Shown here one piece after another: positions 19,788-29,237 of a stretch of DNA of 64,000 nt. The DNA comes from Planctomycetota bacterium (GTDB lineage Bacteria > Planctomycetota > UBA1135 > GCA-002686595), in the NCBI GenBank assembly GCA_022446815.1, contig JAKVCD010000020.1, positions 35,260 to 99,259 of the forward strand. The letters are read 5' to 3'. Position 1 is the first letter of the stretch. Every line of letters begins with the position of its first letter. The position numbers and the translations under genes are program-made. The notes beneath the pieces are model-generated. The model searched no databases. It was not told where the DNA came from and saw nothing but the letters and a program-made list of their open reading frames with translations.

Positions 19788-20773
19788 CCTCGCTCACCCT
19801 CCCAGCCGGCCTCCGCGAGCCGGGCGATGAGCGCGGCGCGGAGGATGGGCAAGAGCACCTCGTGCTGCCCGATGATGGAGATGCCTCGACCAGGGGGGCG
19901 ACGCACCACGTTCGTCTCGGCGCGGTACTGCCGGATCATGTCAAGGTTTGCGGTCGTGCACTCGTCCAGGTGAGCCCCGAGGTTCAGCGCGACGCTGACA
20001 GCCTTGAGATAGACCTCAGGCAAGACCACTGCGCAGCCGACGTTTATCCAGACGCCTGCACCCATCCCGTGCACGAAGCCGCACACGCGGCGGAAGTCTA
20101 AGTAGGAGGCTAAGCCGATGGCTGCGGGGTCGCAGTCCGGATGCATATGCACGATGTCGGCGCCTAGGCAGGCGTGGACGCTCGTGGTCACCCCGAGACG
20201 CACAGCCTCAGCGCAGACTGAGTGCTCGCGGTGCGGAGCCTCCTCCTCGATGAGCAGGCGCCCGACGCCGACGCCGAAGCCAGCCGCGCCGCCCTCTGCA
20301 GGCTCGAGCCCGAGGGCTACCGCCCTCGCTAGCCCAGCGCCGGTCTCTTCGGCGAAGCCAAAGCGTCCGCGCGGGAGCTCTTGCGCTACGTCCTCCGAGG
20401 TCTCTCCAGCGACCGCGATCTCAAAATCATGGATCGCCCCGGCGGAGTTCATCGCGACGTGGTCGACGACCCCTCGCCTCATGAGGTCGATCACGAGCGG
20501 GGCGAGCCCCACCTTGAGGACGTGCGCGCCAAGCGCCAAGGCCACCGGGTGACCACCCACCTTCGCCGCGACGATCCTGTCTACGAGCGCCTTCAGCTCT
20601 GTGCCGGCGTAGATGTCAGGCAGCGCCTCGAGGAAGGCACCGAAGTCCGCGGGAGGCTCAGGCAAGCTGCAGAACTGCTCGAGATTCACGAGGCTCTCGC
20701 GATCTGCCAAGGGGTGGGTGCTGACCCCGCTCATCTCGGGGAACGGGTCTAGGCTAGGATCGATAGGGCTCAT
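19784..20773 (-). CDS. Deoxyhypusine synthase-like protein
   Basis: 329 residues with the conserved framework of the deoxyhypusine synthase family: LGAHVLKVGLAPLVIDLM, HDFEIA, GETSEDV, DIVHMHPDCDPAAIG, NVGCAVVLPEVYLKA and TNVVRRP. In archaea and eukaryotes this family modifies eIF5A with spermidine and NAD. Bacteria lack eIF5A, and this protein has no SWGKI-like segment carrying the eukaryotic active-site Lys, so it belongs to the bacterial branch of unsettled function (possibly polyamine chemistry). It is translationally coupled to hldE and sits inside the lipid A/heptose run, a context that makes an envelope-linked role plausible but unproven. Confidence 0.78.
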   Translation of the reverse strand: MSPIDPSLDPFPEMSGVSTHPLADRESLVNLEQFCSLPEPPADFGAFLEALPDIYAGTELKALVDRIVAAKVGGHPVALALGAHVLKVGLAPLVIDLMRRGVVDHVAMNSAGAIHDFEIAVAGETSEDVAQELPRGRFGFAEETGAGLARAVALGLEPAEGGAAGFGVGVGRLLIEEEAPHREHSVCAEAVRLGVTTSVHACLGADIVHMHPDCDPAAIGLASYLDFRRVCGFVHGMGAGVWINVGCAVVLPEVYLKAVSVALNLGAHLDECTTANLDMIRQYRAETNVVRRPPGRGISIIGQHEVLLPILRAALIARLAEAGWEGERG

Positions 20774-20839
20774 GCGGTTCTGGGGCGCTCCTTTGACCTG
20801 AGAGGATCGCAGAAGGGTCCGGAGGGGAAAAGTAAGACC

Positions 20840-21781
20840 TCAGGGATCCTGCCGGAAGCGGTCGTGGAGCCAGAAATACTGCTCAGGAGACCCCAAGATC
20901 GCGCGCTCCGCCTCCTGATTGGAGAGCGCAGCGAGCTCCTCGATCGACATAGAGCGCACCTCTTCCTTGGACACGATCCGCGTGAAGCGCAGCCGGTATC
21001 TAAACGGCTCTGCCTCCTTCAAGCAGTGAAAGAAGACGATCGGGAGCCGGAGCCTCCGCGCGAGCACACCCGCTGAGCGCTCGGTCGGAGCAGGTCGGTT
21101 GAAGAAGGGGACGGTGACGCCGCCCTTCCGCGGGCGCTGATCGAGGAGGACCAAGAGCCACCCGCCCTCCTTGAGGCCCTCGGAGGCGAGCTCAATCCCG
21201 CCACGCCTCGGGAGGAAGGTCACACGCCGTTGCGCCCGCATGCGCTGGAGGTAGCGCGACAGCGGTCGGTTCTTAGGGGGCTTGGCGATCGCGAAGAGCG
21301 GCTCAAAGCCGAGGCCTCCGAGGAAGGCGCTGCCCGCCTCCCAATCACCGAGGTGAGGTGACACGAGGAGCCCTCCCCCGCCGCTAGCGATGAGCTCATC
21401 TAGACCCTCACAGCGCTCAACCTCTACGTGCGCGAGGGGGTCTTGACCGACGACGCGATCGAAGGCGGCAGAGTCGAGAGAGAGCTGCAGGAAGTGCCGC
21501 CAAGCGGTCAGCACGCGCGCCTCGATATCCGGACCGATGAGGCCCTCGGCTGCGGCGCAGCCCAGCGCCTGTCGCATGTAGGCGCGGGCGGCGTTCGAGT
21601 GCCGCTTATCCGCGCTACGCGCGATGCGAGCGAGGCCGCCGACAAGGACTGACTGCAAGGCCCGCGGCATGCGGCTCGCCCCTCCGAGCAGACAGCGCGC
21701 GGCGATGTACTGAACCCAGGCGCCAGGCCCGTTCTTCTTACCGAGCATGTCGGCCTCACGAGACCCCTCTGACTCAGTCAC
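20840..21781 (-). CDS. lpxL: Lipid A acyltransferase, LpxL/HtrB family
   Basis: 313 residues of the lysophospholipid acyltransferase superfamily. The catalytic HX4E motif is HLGDWE, followed by RGGIELASEGLKEGG and LLDQRPRKGGVTVPFF, the characteristic LpxL/LpxM pattern. These enzymes add a secondary acyl chain to Kdo2-lipid A at the inner membrane. The gene overlaps lpxK by 8 bp. A GTG at 21781 with AAGGGG upstream is chosen; an ATG at 21748 would shorten it by 11 residues. Which acyl position is filled cannot be read from sequence. Confidence 0.85.
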   Translation of the reverse strand: MTESEGSREADMLGKKNGPGAWVQYIAARCLLGGASRMPRALQSVLVGGLARIARSADKRHSNAARAYMRQALGCAAAEGLIGPDIEARVLTAWRHFLQLSLDSAAFDRVVGQDPLAHVEVERCEGLDELIASGGGGLLVSPHLGDWEAGSAFLGGLGFEPLFAIAKPPKNRPLSRYLQRMRAQRRVTFLPRRGGIELASEGLKEGGWLLVLLDQRPRKGGVTVPFFNRPAPTERSAGVLARRLRLPIVFFHCLKEAEPFRYRLRFTRIVSKEEVRSMSIEELAALSNQEAERAILGSPEQYFWLHDRFRQDP

Positions 21782-22832
21782 CAGCAGCCCCTTTTGCAGC
21801 AGCCTCGATGAGCCCGAGCAGAGGAGCCTCCCCCTGAACGAGCTCTAACTCGATCTCTAGTGAGGCGCAGGAGACGCCGAGCGCCCTGAGCTTCACCGCG
21901 TCCTTCGCCGTGACCAAGAGCTCGGTCCCTTCTGCGCAGAGGCCCTCAAGCTCAGGCTGCTGAAACACGTGGTGGTCCTCAAAGACGTGCGCAGCGCGAA
22001 CCTCTGCGCCGAGAGAGCGCGCTGTCTCCTCGAAAGCGGCGGGGTGCCCCACTCCCGAGAGCAGGGTCACAGGGCGACCCTCTAACCAAGCAGGCTCGTG
22101 GACAGCCTCCGCAGTGACGACCCTCGCTGGGCGATGTACGGCGCGAGCGATCGGCGCGTCAGCCGAGCGCTGTCGCACTGCCCGCTCGATCTCCGCGAGC
22201 GTCGCTTCGCTTGATTGGTCGCAGCGCGTGAGGATCACAGCGTCAGCGCGCTTGAGGCTCGAGAGCGGCTCTCGCAGGAGCCCGCGCGGTAGCAGCGCCT
22301 CGACCGGCGGCGCTCCTGGAGCGGCGGGAGGGAGCCCCCAAGGGCGGGTCGCGTCGATCAAGACGAGGTCTAGATCGCGCGCGAGCCGGCGGTGCTGGAA
22401 GCCGTCGTCCAAGAGGATCAGGTCTGCCCCTTCGGCCGCTAGCGCTGCTGCTCCAGCGACCCGATCAGGCTGTTGAACCTGCGGGAGTTCGGGCAGCTCT
22501 AGAGCGAGGAGCGCGCCCTCGTCGTTTTGCAGCGCACCCTCAGCGCGGCCATAGCCTCGAGAGAGCACGCCCGGATTCCAGCCTAAGGCGCGCAGCTGCT
22601 TCGCGAGCCAGATCACAAACGGAGTCTTCCCCGTCCCGCCCGTCGTGAGGTTCCCGACCGAGATCACCGGGACGTTCGCGCGGTGGACTCGCATTGCGCC
22701 GAGCTCGTAGAGAGAGTTCCGAGCCGACACAACGCCACCATAGAGCGGCGTCAGTAGTCGCAGGGCCTCCACGAGCCCGCCACGCTTGGCGAGCCGAAGC
22801 TCAGGCCGGGTCCCCGTAGGTTTGGGGCTCAT
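21774..22832 (-). CDS. lpxK: Tetraacyldisaccharide 4'-kinase LpxK
   Basis: 352 residues. The P-loop GNLTTGGTGKTP near residue 60, GVLSRGYGR, LILLDDGFQHRRLARDLDLVLID and LLPRGLLREP are diagnostic of LpxK, which phosphorylates the lipid A disaccharide at the 4' position at the inner membrane. The ATG at 22832 is used; the TTG further upstream adds nine non-conserved residues. It overlaps the acyltransferase gene downstream. Presence of lpxK together with lpxL and hldE argues that the organism makes real lipid A with a heptose core. Confidence 0.94.
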   Translation of the reverse strand: MSPKPTGTRPELRLAKRGGLVEALRLLTPLYGGVVSARNSLYELGAMRVHRANVPVISVGNLTTGGTGKTPFVIWLAKQLRALGWNPGVLSRGYGRAEGALQNDEGALLALELPELPQVQQPDRVAGAAALAAEGADLILLDDGFQHRRLARDLDLVLIDATRPWGLPPAAPGAPPVEALLPRGLLREPLSSLKRADAVILTRCDQSSEATLAEIERAVRQRSADAPIARAVHRPARVVTAEAVHEPAWLEGRPVTLLSGVGHPAAFEETARSLGAEVRAAHVFEDHHVFQQPELEGLCAEGTELLVTAKDAVKLRALGVSCASLEIELELVQGEAPLLGLIEAAAKGAAGD

Positions 22833-22875
22833 TGCCCGCAGAGAGTCCACCCCAGGCAAGCAGGGGCCAAGGGAC

Positions 22876-23097
22876 CTAGAGGGTCGGGGGCGGCGCCTGA
22901 TCCTCGTCCGGGATCAACTCGATCAGACCACGGTCCATTTCGAGGAAGGCGATCTTTATCGGATTCTGCTCACGGGTCTCGATCAGGGGGGAGGCCCCAC
23001 CGATGAGCTCGCGCACGCGCTTTTGCAAGAGGGCGGTCTTGTGGAAGGAGCCACAGACTGACTTCTGGAGGCGCTGAGGGAGTGTTTCGTTCTCCAT
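22876..23097 (-). CDS. rpoZ: Probable RNA polymerase omega subunit
   Basis: 73 residues starting MENETLPQRL. The segment HKTALLQKRVRELIGG followed by IKIAFLEMDRGLI matches the omega pattern (residues that fold around the beta' C-terminus, then an 'iAl-Ei-G-I' strand). Omega helps assemble and stabilise RNA polymerase. The ATG at 23097 removes 24 poorly coding upstream residues. It lies 43 bp upstream of lpxK. The family is short and divergent, so the call is moderate; an uncharacterised small protein is the alternative. Confidence 0.6.
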   Translation of the reverse strand: MENETLPQRLQKSVCGSFHKTALLQKRVRELIGGASPLIETREQNPIKIAFLEMDRGLIELIPDEDQAPPPTL

Positions 23098-23227
23098 GCG
23101 GAAGACCTCGCGGGATCGGGGGTCGGGGAGGGAGCGGTGTGAGGGGCCGTGGAGGACCTGCTCCGCCACGGCGAACCGGGGATGCTATCCGCTGAGAGGG
23201 TTCAAACGCAACCGCGGAGGCCTCGTT

Positions 23228-23908
23228 CTACTTGACTCCAGCCTCTAGGAGGGGGATCAGCTCCAAGAGATCGGAAATGCGTCCCTCACACTCGAACTGC
23301 TCCCAGTCCTGCCTGAAGCCGTTCTCACACAGGACAAAAGGCAGCGAGTTGGCTTCTGCGGCCAAAAAGTCGCCCTGCCGATCCCCCACCATCACTGCGC
23401 TCCGGGTGTCGAAGGTGATGAGGAGATCGCTCAGCATGTCTGCCTTGTTCCCGATCCCGTGAGACTCCAGGCAGCGCCCCTCCTCGACCCACTCCCCCAA
23501 GCCCATACCCTCCATCGCCGCGGCTAGGTAGCGCTGGGAGCAAATGCTCGCGCTCCCTGTGCGCACCCCGCGGCGCCTGAGCTCCTGGAGCACCTCGAGC
23601 GCGCCTGGCAGGAGCGCGGCCCGGCCAGCGTCGAGCGCGAAGTGCTCCTCCTCGACGCAGCGGTCTAGGATCACCTTGCGCTGCTCCGGGCTGAGGTCCT
23701 CGAAGAGCGCGTCGAAGCCCTCGGCCAGCGGCAGACCGACGAGCCCCATCCACTCCTCCGGGGTCGGGATCTCCCGCTCAAGTCCGAGCTCAGCGAAGGC
23801 GCGCTTGGCGCCGACCCGTGCAGCAGGGACCCAGAATCGATCTGTCGCGACGAGGGTGCCGTCGAGGTCGAAGAGGACAGCCTCAAAGGGAAAGTCTGTG
23901 ACGCTCAT
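23228..23908 (-). CDS. HAD hydrolase, phosphoglycolate phosphatase-like
   Basis: 226 residues, HAD superfamily subfamily IA. Motif I is LFDLDGTLV (nucleophile Asp), the helical cap follows, motif II is near TGSASICS, and motif IV is VMVGDRQGDFLAA. The closest pattern is Gph/PGP-type phosphatase, acting on small phosphorylated metabolites. It may head the minus-strand run through rpoZ and lpxK (130 bp to rpoZ's start). A heptose-phosphate phosphatase role is tempting from context, but GmhB-specific motifs are not evident. Confidence 0.8.
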   Translation of the reverse strand: MSVTDFPFEAVLFDLDGTLVATDRFWVPAARVGAKRAFAELGLEREIPTPEEWMGLVGLPLAEGFDALFEDLSPEQRKVILDRCVEEEHFALDAGRAALLPGALEVLQELRRRGVRTGSASICSQRYLAAAMEGMGLGEWVEEGRCLESHGIGNKADMLSDLLITFDTRSAVMVGDRQGDFLAAEANSLPFVLCENGFRQDWEQFECEGRISDLLELIPLLEAGVK

Positions 23909-23953
23909 ACCTCAGAGGATAATCCTCACAGTCCTGACCTGTATGCTCCTGTC

Positions 23954-24844
23954 GTGACAGAAGCCCTCATCCTCTCGACTTGGTCCTTCGCCCTAGAGGC
24001 GAACCGCTCAGCGTGGGCTCAGCTCGCCGCCGGCGGCGCGAGCCTCGACGCAGTCGAGGCCGTCTGTCGTCATGTCGAGGAGGACACCGAGGTGGACTCA
24101 GTTGGGCTCGGCGGCTTACCAGACGCCGCCGGGGACGTCAGCTTGGACGCATGCGTCATGCTCTCCCCTGCACAGTCTGGCTCCGTCTGCGCCGTCACGA
24201 AGCAGCTGTACGTGACCAGCCTCGCGCGCGCCGTGATGGAGCACACCCCCCATCGCCTCTTGGCCGGCGCTGGCGCAGAGCGCTTCGCCGTGGAGCGTGG
24301 CTTCGAGACCCATGAGCTCCTCACCGAGAGAGCGCGCACAACCTACGAGTCTTGGCTCGCAGACGCAGGCTCTGTCGGGCCGCAGAACATCGACCCGAGC
24401 CTCGAGGAGCACCACGACACCGTCGGCTCCCTAGCCCTAGACACCTCAGGAGCCCTCGCCGGTGCATGCTCCACGAGTGGGATGCGCTTCAAGACGCCCG
24501 GCCGTGTCGGCGACTCTCCTATCCCCGGTCACGGGCTCTGGGTCCACCCTCAACATGGCGCCTGCGTCGCCACGGGCTCGGGCGAGCTGATGATGGGATC
24601 GAACACGGCCTTCCTCGCCGTGGAAGAGATGCGCCGCGGAGCGCCGGTCGAGGACGCTCTAAGGGGTGCGATCGAGCGCACTGCGGAGGAACATGAGCTG
24701 GAGCCCGAGGATCAAGTCGCGCTCCTTGGGCTCCGCCCAGACGGTAGCTGGGCTGCGATGAGCTTGCGCCCAGGCTTCCGCGCCATTCTCTCGGTGAATG
24801 AGGAGCCCAAGCTCATCGAGCCAGCGTCACTCTGGAGCGCTTGA
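23954..24844 (+). CDS. Ntn-hydrolase: asparaginase / aspartylglucosaminidase-like
   Basis: 296 residues of the N-terminal-nucleophile type 2 asparaginase family. The self-cleavage site and nucleophile Thr lie in HHDTVGSLALD; STSGMRFKTPGRVGDSPI and ATGSGELMM form the substrate pocket. Family members cut isoaspartyl peptides, asparagine or the GlcNAc-Asn bond. The pattern GRVGDSPI with ATGSGE resembles the glycosylasparaginase branch. The GTG start has no Shine-Dalgarno but a TATGCT hexamer ends 6 bp before it, suggesting a leaderless transcript. Standing alone, divergent from the HAD gene. Confidence 0.82.
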   Translation: MTEALILSTWSFALEANRSAWAQLAAGGASLDAVEAVCRHVEEDTEVDSVGLGGLPDAAGDVSLDACVMLSPAQSGSVCAVTKQLYVTSLARAVMEHTPHRLLAGAGAERFAVERGFETHELLTERARTTYESWLADAGSVGPQNIDPSLEEHHDTVGSLALDTSGALAGACSTSGMRFKTPGRVGDSPIPGHGLWVHPQHGACVATGSGELMMGSNTAFLAVEEMRRGAPVEDALRGAIERTAEEHELEPEDQVALLGLRPDGSWAAMSLRPGFRAILSVNEEPKLIEPASLWSA

Positions 24845-24959
24845 TCACGTATCCAAAGCCCACCTATGGGCACTGGAGCACATCTAAAGAGATCGCAGTC
24901 CCAGGCATGACTCCTCGCTAAAGAGAATTCGGCGTTCCTGCCTGATTTGTGTTTTTCTT

Positions 24960-25003
24960 GGAGGACTCGTAGCCTCCATTCTCGTTCACTCCCTCTAAGA
25001 GGG
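24960..25003 (+). promoter_or_regulatory. Hairpin-rich leader before maeB
   Basis: The 246-bp gap between the Ntn hydrolase and maeB contains two close inverted repeats: GGAGG/CCTCC with an inner CT/AG at 24960-24977, and CCCTCT/AGAGGG at 24991-25003. The first is preceded by a T-rich stretch (GTTTTTCTT). They could be leader structures or an attenuator for malic enzyme. No known riboswitch fold was recognised. Confidence 0.25.
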
Positions 25004-25090
25004 TTGCCCCCTCTATCTCAAGAGACCCCAAGCCCCAACTGCCAGCGCCTGGAAATCCCATCGCGCGACAGCGGGAAAGGAACAGCAGCA

Positions 25091-27373
25091 GTGACTGAAC
25101 TCACCACCCGTAAAGAGGCCCTCGAATACCACTCACAAGGACGTCCAGGGAAGATCGAGATCATCGCGTCCAAGCCTTGCCTGACGCAGATCGACCTCTC
25201 CCTCGCTTATACGCCAGGCGTCGCTGAGCCCTGCCGGGAGATCGCTGAAGACACGAACAAGGTCTTCGACTACACGGCACGCGGCAACCTCATCGCTGTA
25301 GTGACTGATGGCTCCGCAGTCCTCGGGCTCGGCAACATCGGCCCTGAGGCGGCGAAGCCTGTCATGGAGGGCAAAGCCGTCCTCTTCAAGCGCTTCGCGG
25401 ACATCGACGTCATCGACCTCGAGCTTGGCACACAAGACGTGGACGAGATCGTGGCAGCGGTCAAGGCCATCGAGCCCACCGTCAGTGGCATCAACCTCGA
25501 AGACATCTCTGCGCCCCGCTGCTTCGAGGTCGAGCGCAGGCTCCAAGAAGAGCTCTCCATCCCGGTCTTCCACGACGACCAGCATGGCACGGCTGTCATC
25601 ACTGGCGCTGCCCTCATCAACGCCCTCAAGATCGCTGGCAAGCGTCTCGAAGATGTGCGTGTCGTCGTGAACGGCGCTGGCGCCGCGGCGATCGCCTGTA
25701 CGGACCTCGCCATCTCACTCGGTCTGACCCCCGAGAACGTGCTGATGTGTGACTCCAAGGGCGTGCTCCATACTGAGCGCACTGAGGGCCTCAACGAATA
25801 CAAAGCGCGCTTCGTCCGCGAGACCGACAGGCGCAGCCTCGCCGACGCGATGGAGGGTGCAGACGTCTTCATCGGCGTATCAGTCGCAGACACGGTGACG
25901 CCTGAGATGCTCCTCTCCATGGCGGAGAACCCGATCGTCCTCGCGATGGCGAACCCCGACCCCGAGATCCCCTACCCTCTCGCCGTCGAGACGCGCGCTG
26001 ACGTGATCATGGCGACCGGCCGCTCGGACTACCCGAATCAGGTGAATAACGTCCTCGGCTTCCCCTTCATCTTCCGCGGCGCCCTTGACGCGCGCGCCAC
26101 CAGCATCAACACCCAGATGCTGCACGCCGCCGTCCACGCCCTCGCGGAGCTCGCGACCGAGCCCGTCCCCAAGCAGGTCGCCCGCGCCTATGACCTCGAA
26201 GAGATCGAGTTTGGCCGCGAGTACCTGATCCCCAAGCCCCTCGATCATCGGGTCATCCGTCGCGTCGCGACCGCCGTGGCCGCCGCCGCGATGGAGAGCG
26301 GGGTCGCCGGAAGAGAGCTCGACCTCGCTGAGTACACCCGCCAGCTGGGCGAGCGCATGGGCGAGCAGCGTGACCTCATGCGTCACGCTGTGACCCGAGC
26401 GCGGAGCCGCAACCAGCGCGTCATCTATCCCGAGGGCGAAGAGGCGCGGGCGATCATCGCTGCTGGCTGTGTTGTGGATGAGCGTATCGCGCGCCCCATC
26501 CTCCTCGGCGACCCTGAGGTGATCCGAGAGAAGGCCGAGGAGCTCGGCACCTCACTGCGCAGCGTCGAGATCATCAATCCGAACAACAACCCAGACCTTG
26601 AGGCACATGTGAGCGAGCTGTGCGAGGTCCGCGCGCACCGGGAGCTCTCCCGCGACGGCGCCCGCGCCTACCTCAAGGACTCCATGTGGCTCTCTTCACT
26701 CCTCGTGAGGATGGGCTACGCGGACGCGATGGTCGCCGGTGTCACACGCCGCGCGCGCAAGACCATGTCCCCTATGCTCAAGGTCCTGCCTCTCCAGGAT
26801 GACGCGAGCCTCGCGGCGGCCATGACGATCATCTTCACCAAGACGGGGCCGCTCTTCCTCGCTGACACGGGCGTGAATATTCAGCCCAACCACAAGGAGC
26901 TCGCAGAGATCGCGCGCCTCGCGTCCGAGCAGGTGAAGGCCTTCGGGATCGAACCCCGGGTCGCGATGCTCTCCTTCTCCACACTGGGTGCCAACCCCCA
27001 CCCCCGCTCGAACATGGTCCGGCGGGCTGTAGAGCTCGCGAGAGACCGCAGTCCCGGCCTCATCATCGATGGAGAGATGCGCGCGGACTGCGCCCTTGAC
27101 CCCCTGGTCCAGGCTAACTTCCCGGACTGTCAGCTCGGTGGAGAGCCGGCCAATGTGCTGATCCCTCCGAGCCTCGAAGCAGGCAACATCGCCTTCAACC
27201 TGCTGCGCACCTTAGGAGACCTCCCCGTCGTCGGCCCGATCACCCTCGGGCTGAAGAATCCTGCCCACATGCTCCAGCCCCACTCCTGCGGCGTGAAGGA
27301 CATCGTCCACCTGACAGCGATCTCTAGCCTCTCGCCCGCGCCCGTACGTCGCCCGGAGTTACTGCTCTCCTGA
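25091..27373 (+). CDS. maeB: NADP-type malic enzyme with phosphotransacetylase-like domain (MaeB)
   Basis: 760 residues, the size of E. coli MaeB (759). The N-terminal 420 residues form the malic enzyme: SLAYTPGVAEPC, VTDGSAVLGLGN, HDDQHGTAV and VNGAGAAAIAC. The C-terminal 320 residues form a phosphotransacetylase-like domain (VIYPEGEEARAI, ADTGVNIQPNHKELAEIA, GEMRADCALDP), which is regulatory in known MaeB proteins. It converts malate to pyruvate and CO2 with reduced dinucleotide. GTG at 25091 is preferred over longer readings because AAAGGA lies about 9 bp upstream and the length then matches the family. Confidence 0.93.
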   Translation: MTELTTRKEALEYHSQGRPGKIEIIASKPCLTQIDLSLAYTPGVAEPCREIAEDTNKVFDYTARGNLIAVVTDGSAVLGLGNIGPEAAKPVMEGKAVLFKRFADIDVIDLELGTQDVDEIVAAVKAIEPTVSGINLEDISAPRCFEVERRLQEELSIPVFHDDQHGTAVITGAALINALKIAGKRLEDVRVVVNGAGAAAIACTDLAISLGLTPENVLMCDSKGVLHTERTEGLNEYKARFVRETDRRSLADAMEGADVFIGVSVADTVTPEMLLSMAENPIVLAMANPDPEIPYPLAVETRADVIMATGRSDYPNQVNNVLGFPFIFRGALDARATSINTQMLHAAVHALAELATEPVPKQVARAYDLEEIEFGREYLIPKPLDHRVIRRVATAVAAAAMESGVAGRELDLAEYTRQLGERMGEQRDLMRHAVTRARSRNQRVIYPEGEEARAIIAAGCVVDERIARPILLGDPEVIREKAEELGTSLRSVEIINPNNNPDLEAHVSELCEVRAHRELSRDGARAYLKDSMWLSSLLVRMGYADAMVAGVTRRARKTMSPMLKVLPLQDDASLAAAMTIIFTKTGPLFLADTGVNIQPNHKELAEIARLASEQVKAFGIEPRVAMLSFSTLGANPHPRSNMVRRAVELARDRSPGLIIDGEMRADCALDPLVQANFPDCQLGGEPANVLIPPSLEAGNIAFNLLRTLGDLPVVGPITLGLKNPAHMLQPHSCGVKDIVHLTAISSLSPAPVRRPELLLS

Positions 27374-27385
27374 CCTCAGCAGGCC

Positions 27386-27409
27386 CGACGGAAAGTAGAC
27401 TCTCCGTCG
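27386..27409 (+). terminator. Hairpin after maeB
   Basis: A perfect 7-bp inverted repeat (CGACGGA/TCCGTCG) with a 10-base loop lies 12 bp after the maeB stop. No run of T follows, so it is a weak candidate terminator or mRNA-stabilising stem. Confidence 0.35.
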
Positions 27410-27470
27410 CTATGTCCTGCCGCCGCGAGACCGACCCGACCACTCACGCCCTCCGGGGGAGGAGTACTTC

Positions 27471-29237
27471 GTGAGCAAGTCAGACACAGGAGGGAGCCTG
27501 CGACGCTTCGCGCGCCGCTTCTGGCGGCACAGGCGACGGCTAGCCTTAGGCTTCCTCTCCATCCCGCTCGCTCAGCTCGGCGATGTCGGGATCACGCTCT
27601 TGATTCGTGACGCCCTCGACACGATCGAAGCGGGTGGCGGCTCAGATCACCTCGCCTCAACCTTTTGGTTCGTGGTGGGCGTCGCGCTGCTCTACGGCCT
27701 CTTCCGCTTCTCGCAGCGCTGGTTCATCGTCTCCGTGTCTCGCTCCTTCGAGCGCGAGCTCAAGCAGGACCTCTTCGACTCCTTGAGCCTCCTCCCGTTC
27801 AGCTTCCATGACCGCACCCGCTCAGGGGACGTCGTGAGCCGGGCGACCTCCGACGTAGAGAACCTCAGGATGTTCCTCGGCCCGGGGACTATGTATTGCG
27901 CAGGCGCCTTCGTCATCTTGCCAGTGACGTTGACTCTGCTGTTCAGCGTCCACCCCCAGATGGCTGCGACGATCGTCTTGCCGCTCATTCTGATGGGGCT
28001 CACGATCCGCCTCACCGCGCCGCGCCTGCACAAGTGGTCTACAGCCGTACAAGAGAGCCTGGCAGATATCTCCTCGCGCGCGCAGGAGAGCTTCGCTGGC
28101 GTGCGCGTCGTGCACGGCTATGCGCGCGAAGAGGAGCGCTCGGAGCGCTTTGCTGAGGACTCAGGGGACAACCGTGACAACCAGATCGCGCTCTCCAAGT
28201 GGCGAGGGCTTCAGTCTGCTGTCATCCACTTGGCGAACGATCTCTGCTTCGCCGTCATCCTAGTCCTGGGTGGCTACGGTCTCCTCGCTGGAGAGCTCTC
28301 CAAGGGAGATCTCTTCCTCTTTATAGACCTCGTCATCAAGGTCTTCTGGCCCATCATCGCCCTCGGCTGGATGGCCGGCATCTATCCGCGCGCGGTGGCG
28401 AGCGCCAAGCGCGTCGCCGAGATCCTCGATGAGGAGAGCGAGATCCGAGAGCCCGCGGAGCCCGTCGAGCTCGGCGAGCCCGCCGGTGAGATTCAGCTCA
28501 GCGGGGTCGGGTTCGTGCACGACGGTGCCCCCAAACCGACCTTATCAGGGATCGACCTCAACGTGGCTCCTGGCTCCACCGTCGGCGTCGTCGGTCCGAC
28601 TGGCTGCGGAAAGACCACCCTGCTCGGACTCATCGGGAGGCTCCACGACGCGACCGAGGGGGTCGTCTCAGTCGACGGCGTCCCCATCCGTGACCTCAAG
28701 CTCTCATCCTTACGCGGTGCGCTGAGCTATGTCCCTCAAGACAGCTTCTTGTTCTCGGACACGTACCGAAACAACCTCCTCTTCGGCGCCGACGAACACC
28801 TCGAGGACGAAGAGCTCGAGCGCCTGATCGAGACCGCCTGCATGACCGAGGAGGTCGCAGAGTTCCCCAAAGGCCTCGACGAGCTCATCGGAGAGCGCGG
28901 CGTCACCCTCTCCGGAGGACAGCGGCAGCGCACCTGCATCGCGCGCGCGCTTGCGCGCGACGCGCGCGTCTTGATCTTGGACGACTGTTTGAGCGCCGTG
29001 GACACCGAGACCGAAGGAGAGCTCCTGCGAGGTCTCCGTGATGCGGGCGACGCTCGCACCGTGCTGGTCTCCGCACACCGCCTCTCCACCGTCGCCCACG
29101 CCGACCACGTGCTCGTCCTCACTGAGGACGGCAGGGTCGCAGATCGAGGCACCCACGAGGAGCTCGCCGCGAGGCCAGGCTGGTACCAAGAGACGTGGGA
29201 GCGTCAACAGGCTGAGGAGGCCTTGGGAGAGCTATGA
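27471..29237 (+). CDS. ABC exporter half-transporter, degenerate-site subunit
   Basis: 588 residues: a six-helix exporter membrane domain (about 20-310) and a nucleotide-binding domain. Walker A is GPTGCGKTT, the signature is LSGGQRQ (canonical), and Walker B ends LILDDCLSAVD, with Asp instead of the catalytic Glu. This is the subunit pattern of heterodimeric exporters such as MdlA or TM287, where one ATP site does not turn over. The GTG start has GGAGG upstream, and the stop overlaps the partner's start (ATGA). It should form an inner-membrane dimer with the next gene product; the substrate (lipid, drug or peptide) is unknown. Confidence 0.88.
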   Translation: MSKSDTGGSLRRFARRFWRHRRRLALGFLSIPLAQLGDVGITLLIRDALDTIEAGGGSDHLASTFWFVVGVALLYGLFRFSQRWFIVSVSRSFERELKQDLFDSLSLLPFSFHDRTRSGDVVSRATSDVENLRMFLGPGTMYCAGAFVILPVTLTLLFSVHPQMAATIVLPLILMGLTIRLTAPRLHKWSTAVQESLADISSRAQESFAGVRVVHGYAREEERSERFAEDSGDNRDNQIALSKWRGLQSAVIHLANDLCFAVILVLGGYGLLAGELSKGDLFLFIDLVIKVFWPIIALGWMAGIYPRAVASAKRVAEILDEESEIREPAEPVELGEPAGEIQLSGVGFVHDGAPKPTLSGIDLNVAPGSTVGVVGPTGCGKTTLLGLIGRLHDATEGVVSVDGVPIRDLKLSSLRGALSYVPQDSFLFSDTYRNNLLFGADEHLEDEELERLIETACMTEEVAEFPKGLDELIGERGVTLSGGQRQRTCIARALARDARVLILDDCLSAVDTETEGELLRGLRDAGDARTVLVSAHRLSTVAHADHVLVLTEDGRVADRGTHEELAARPGWYQETWERQQAEEALGEL

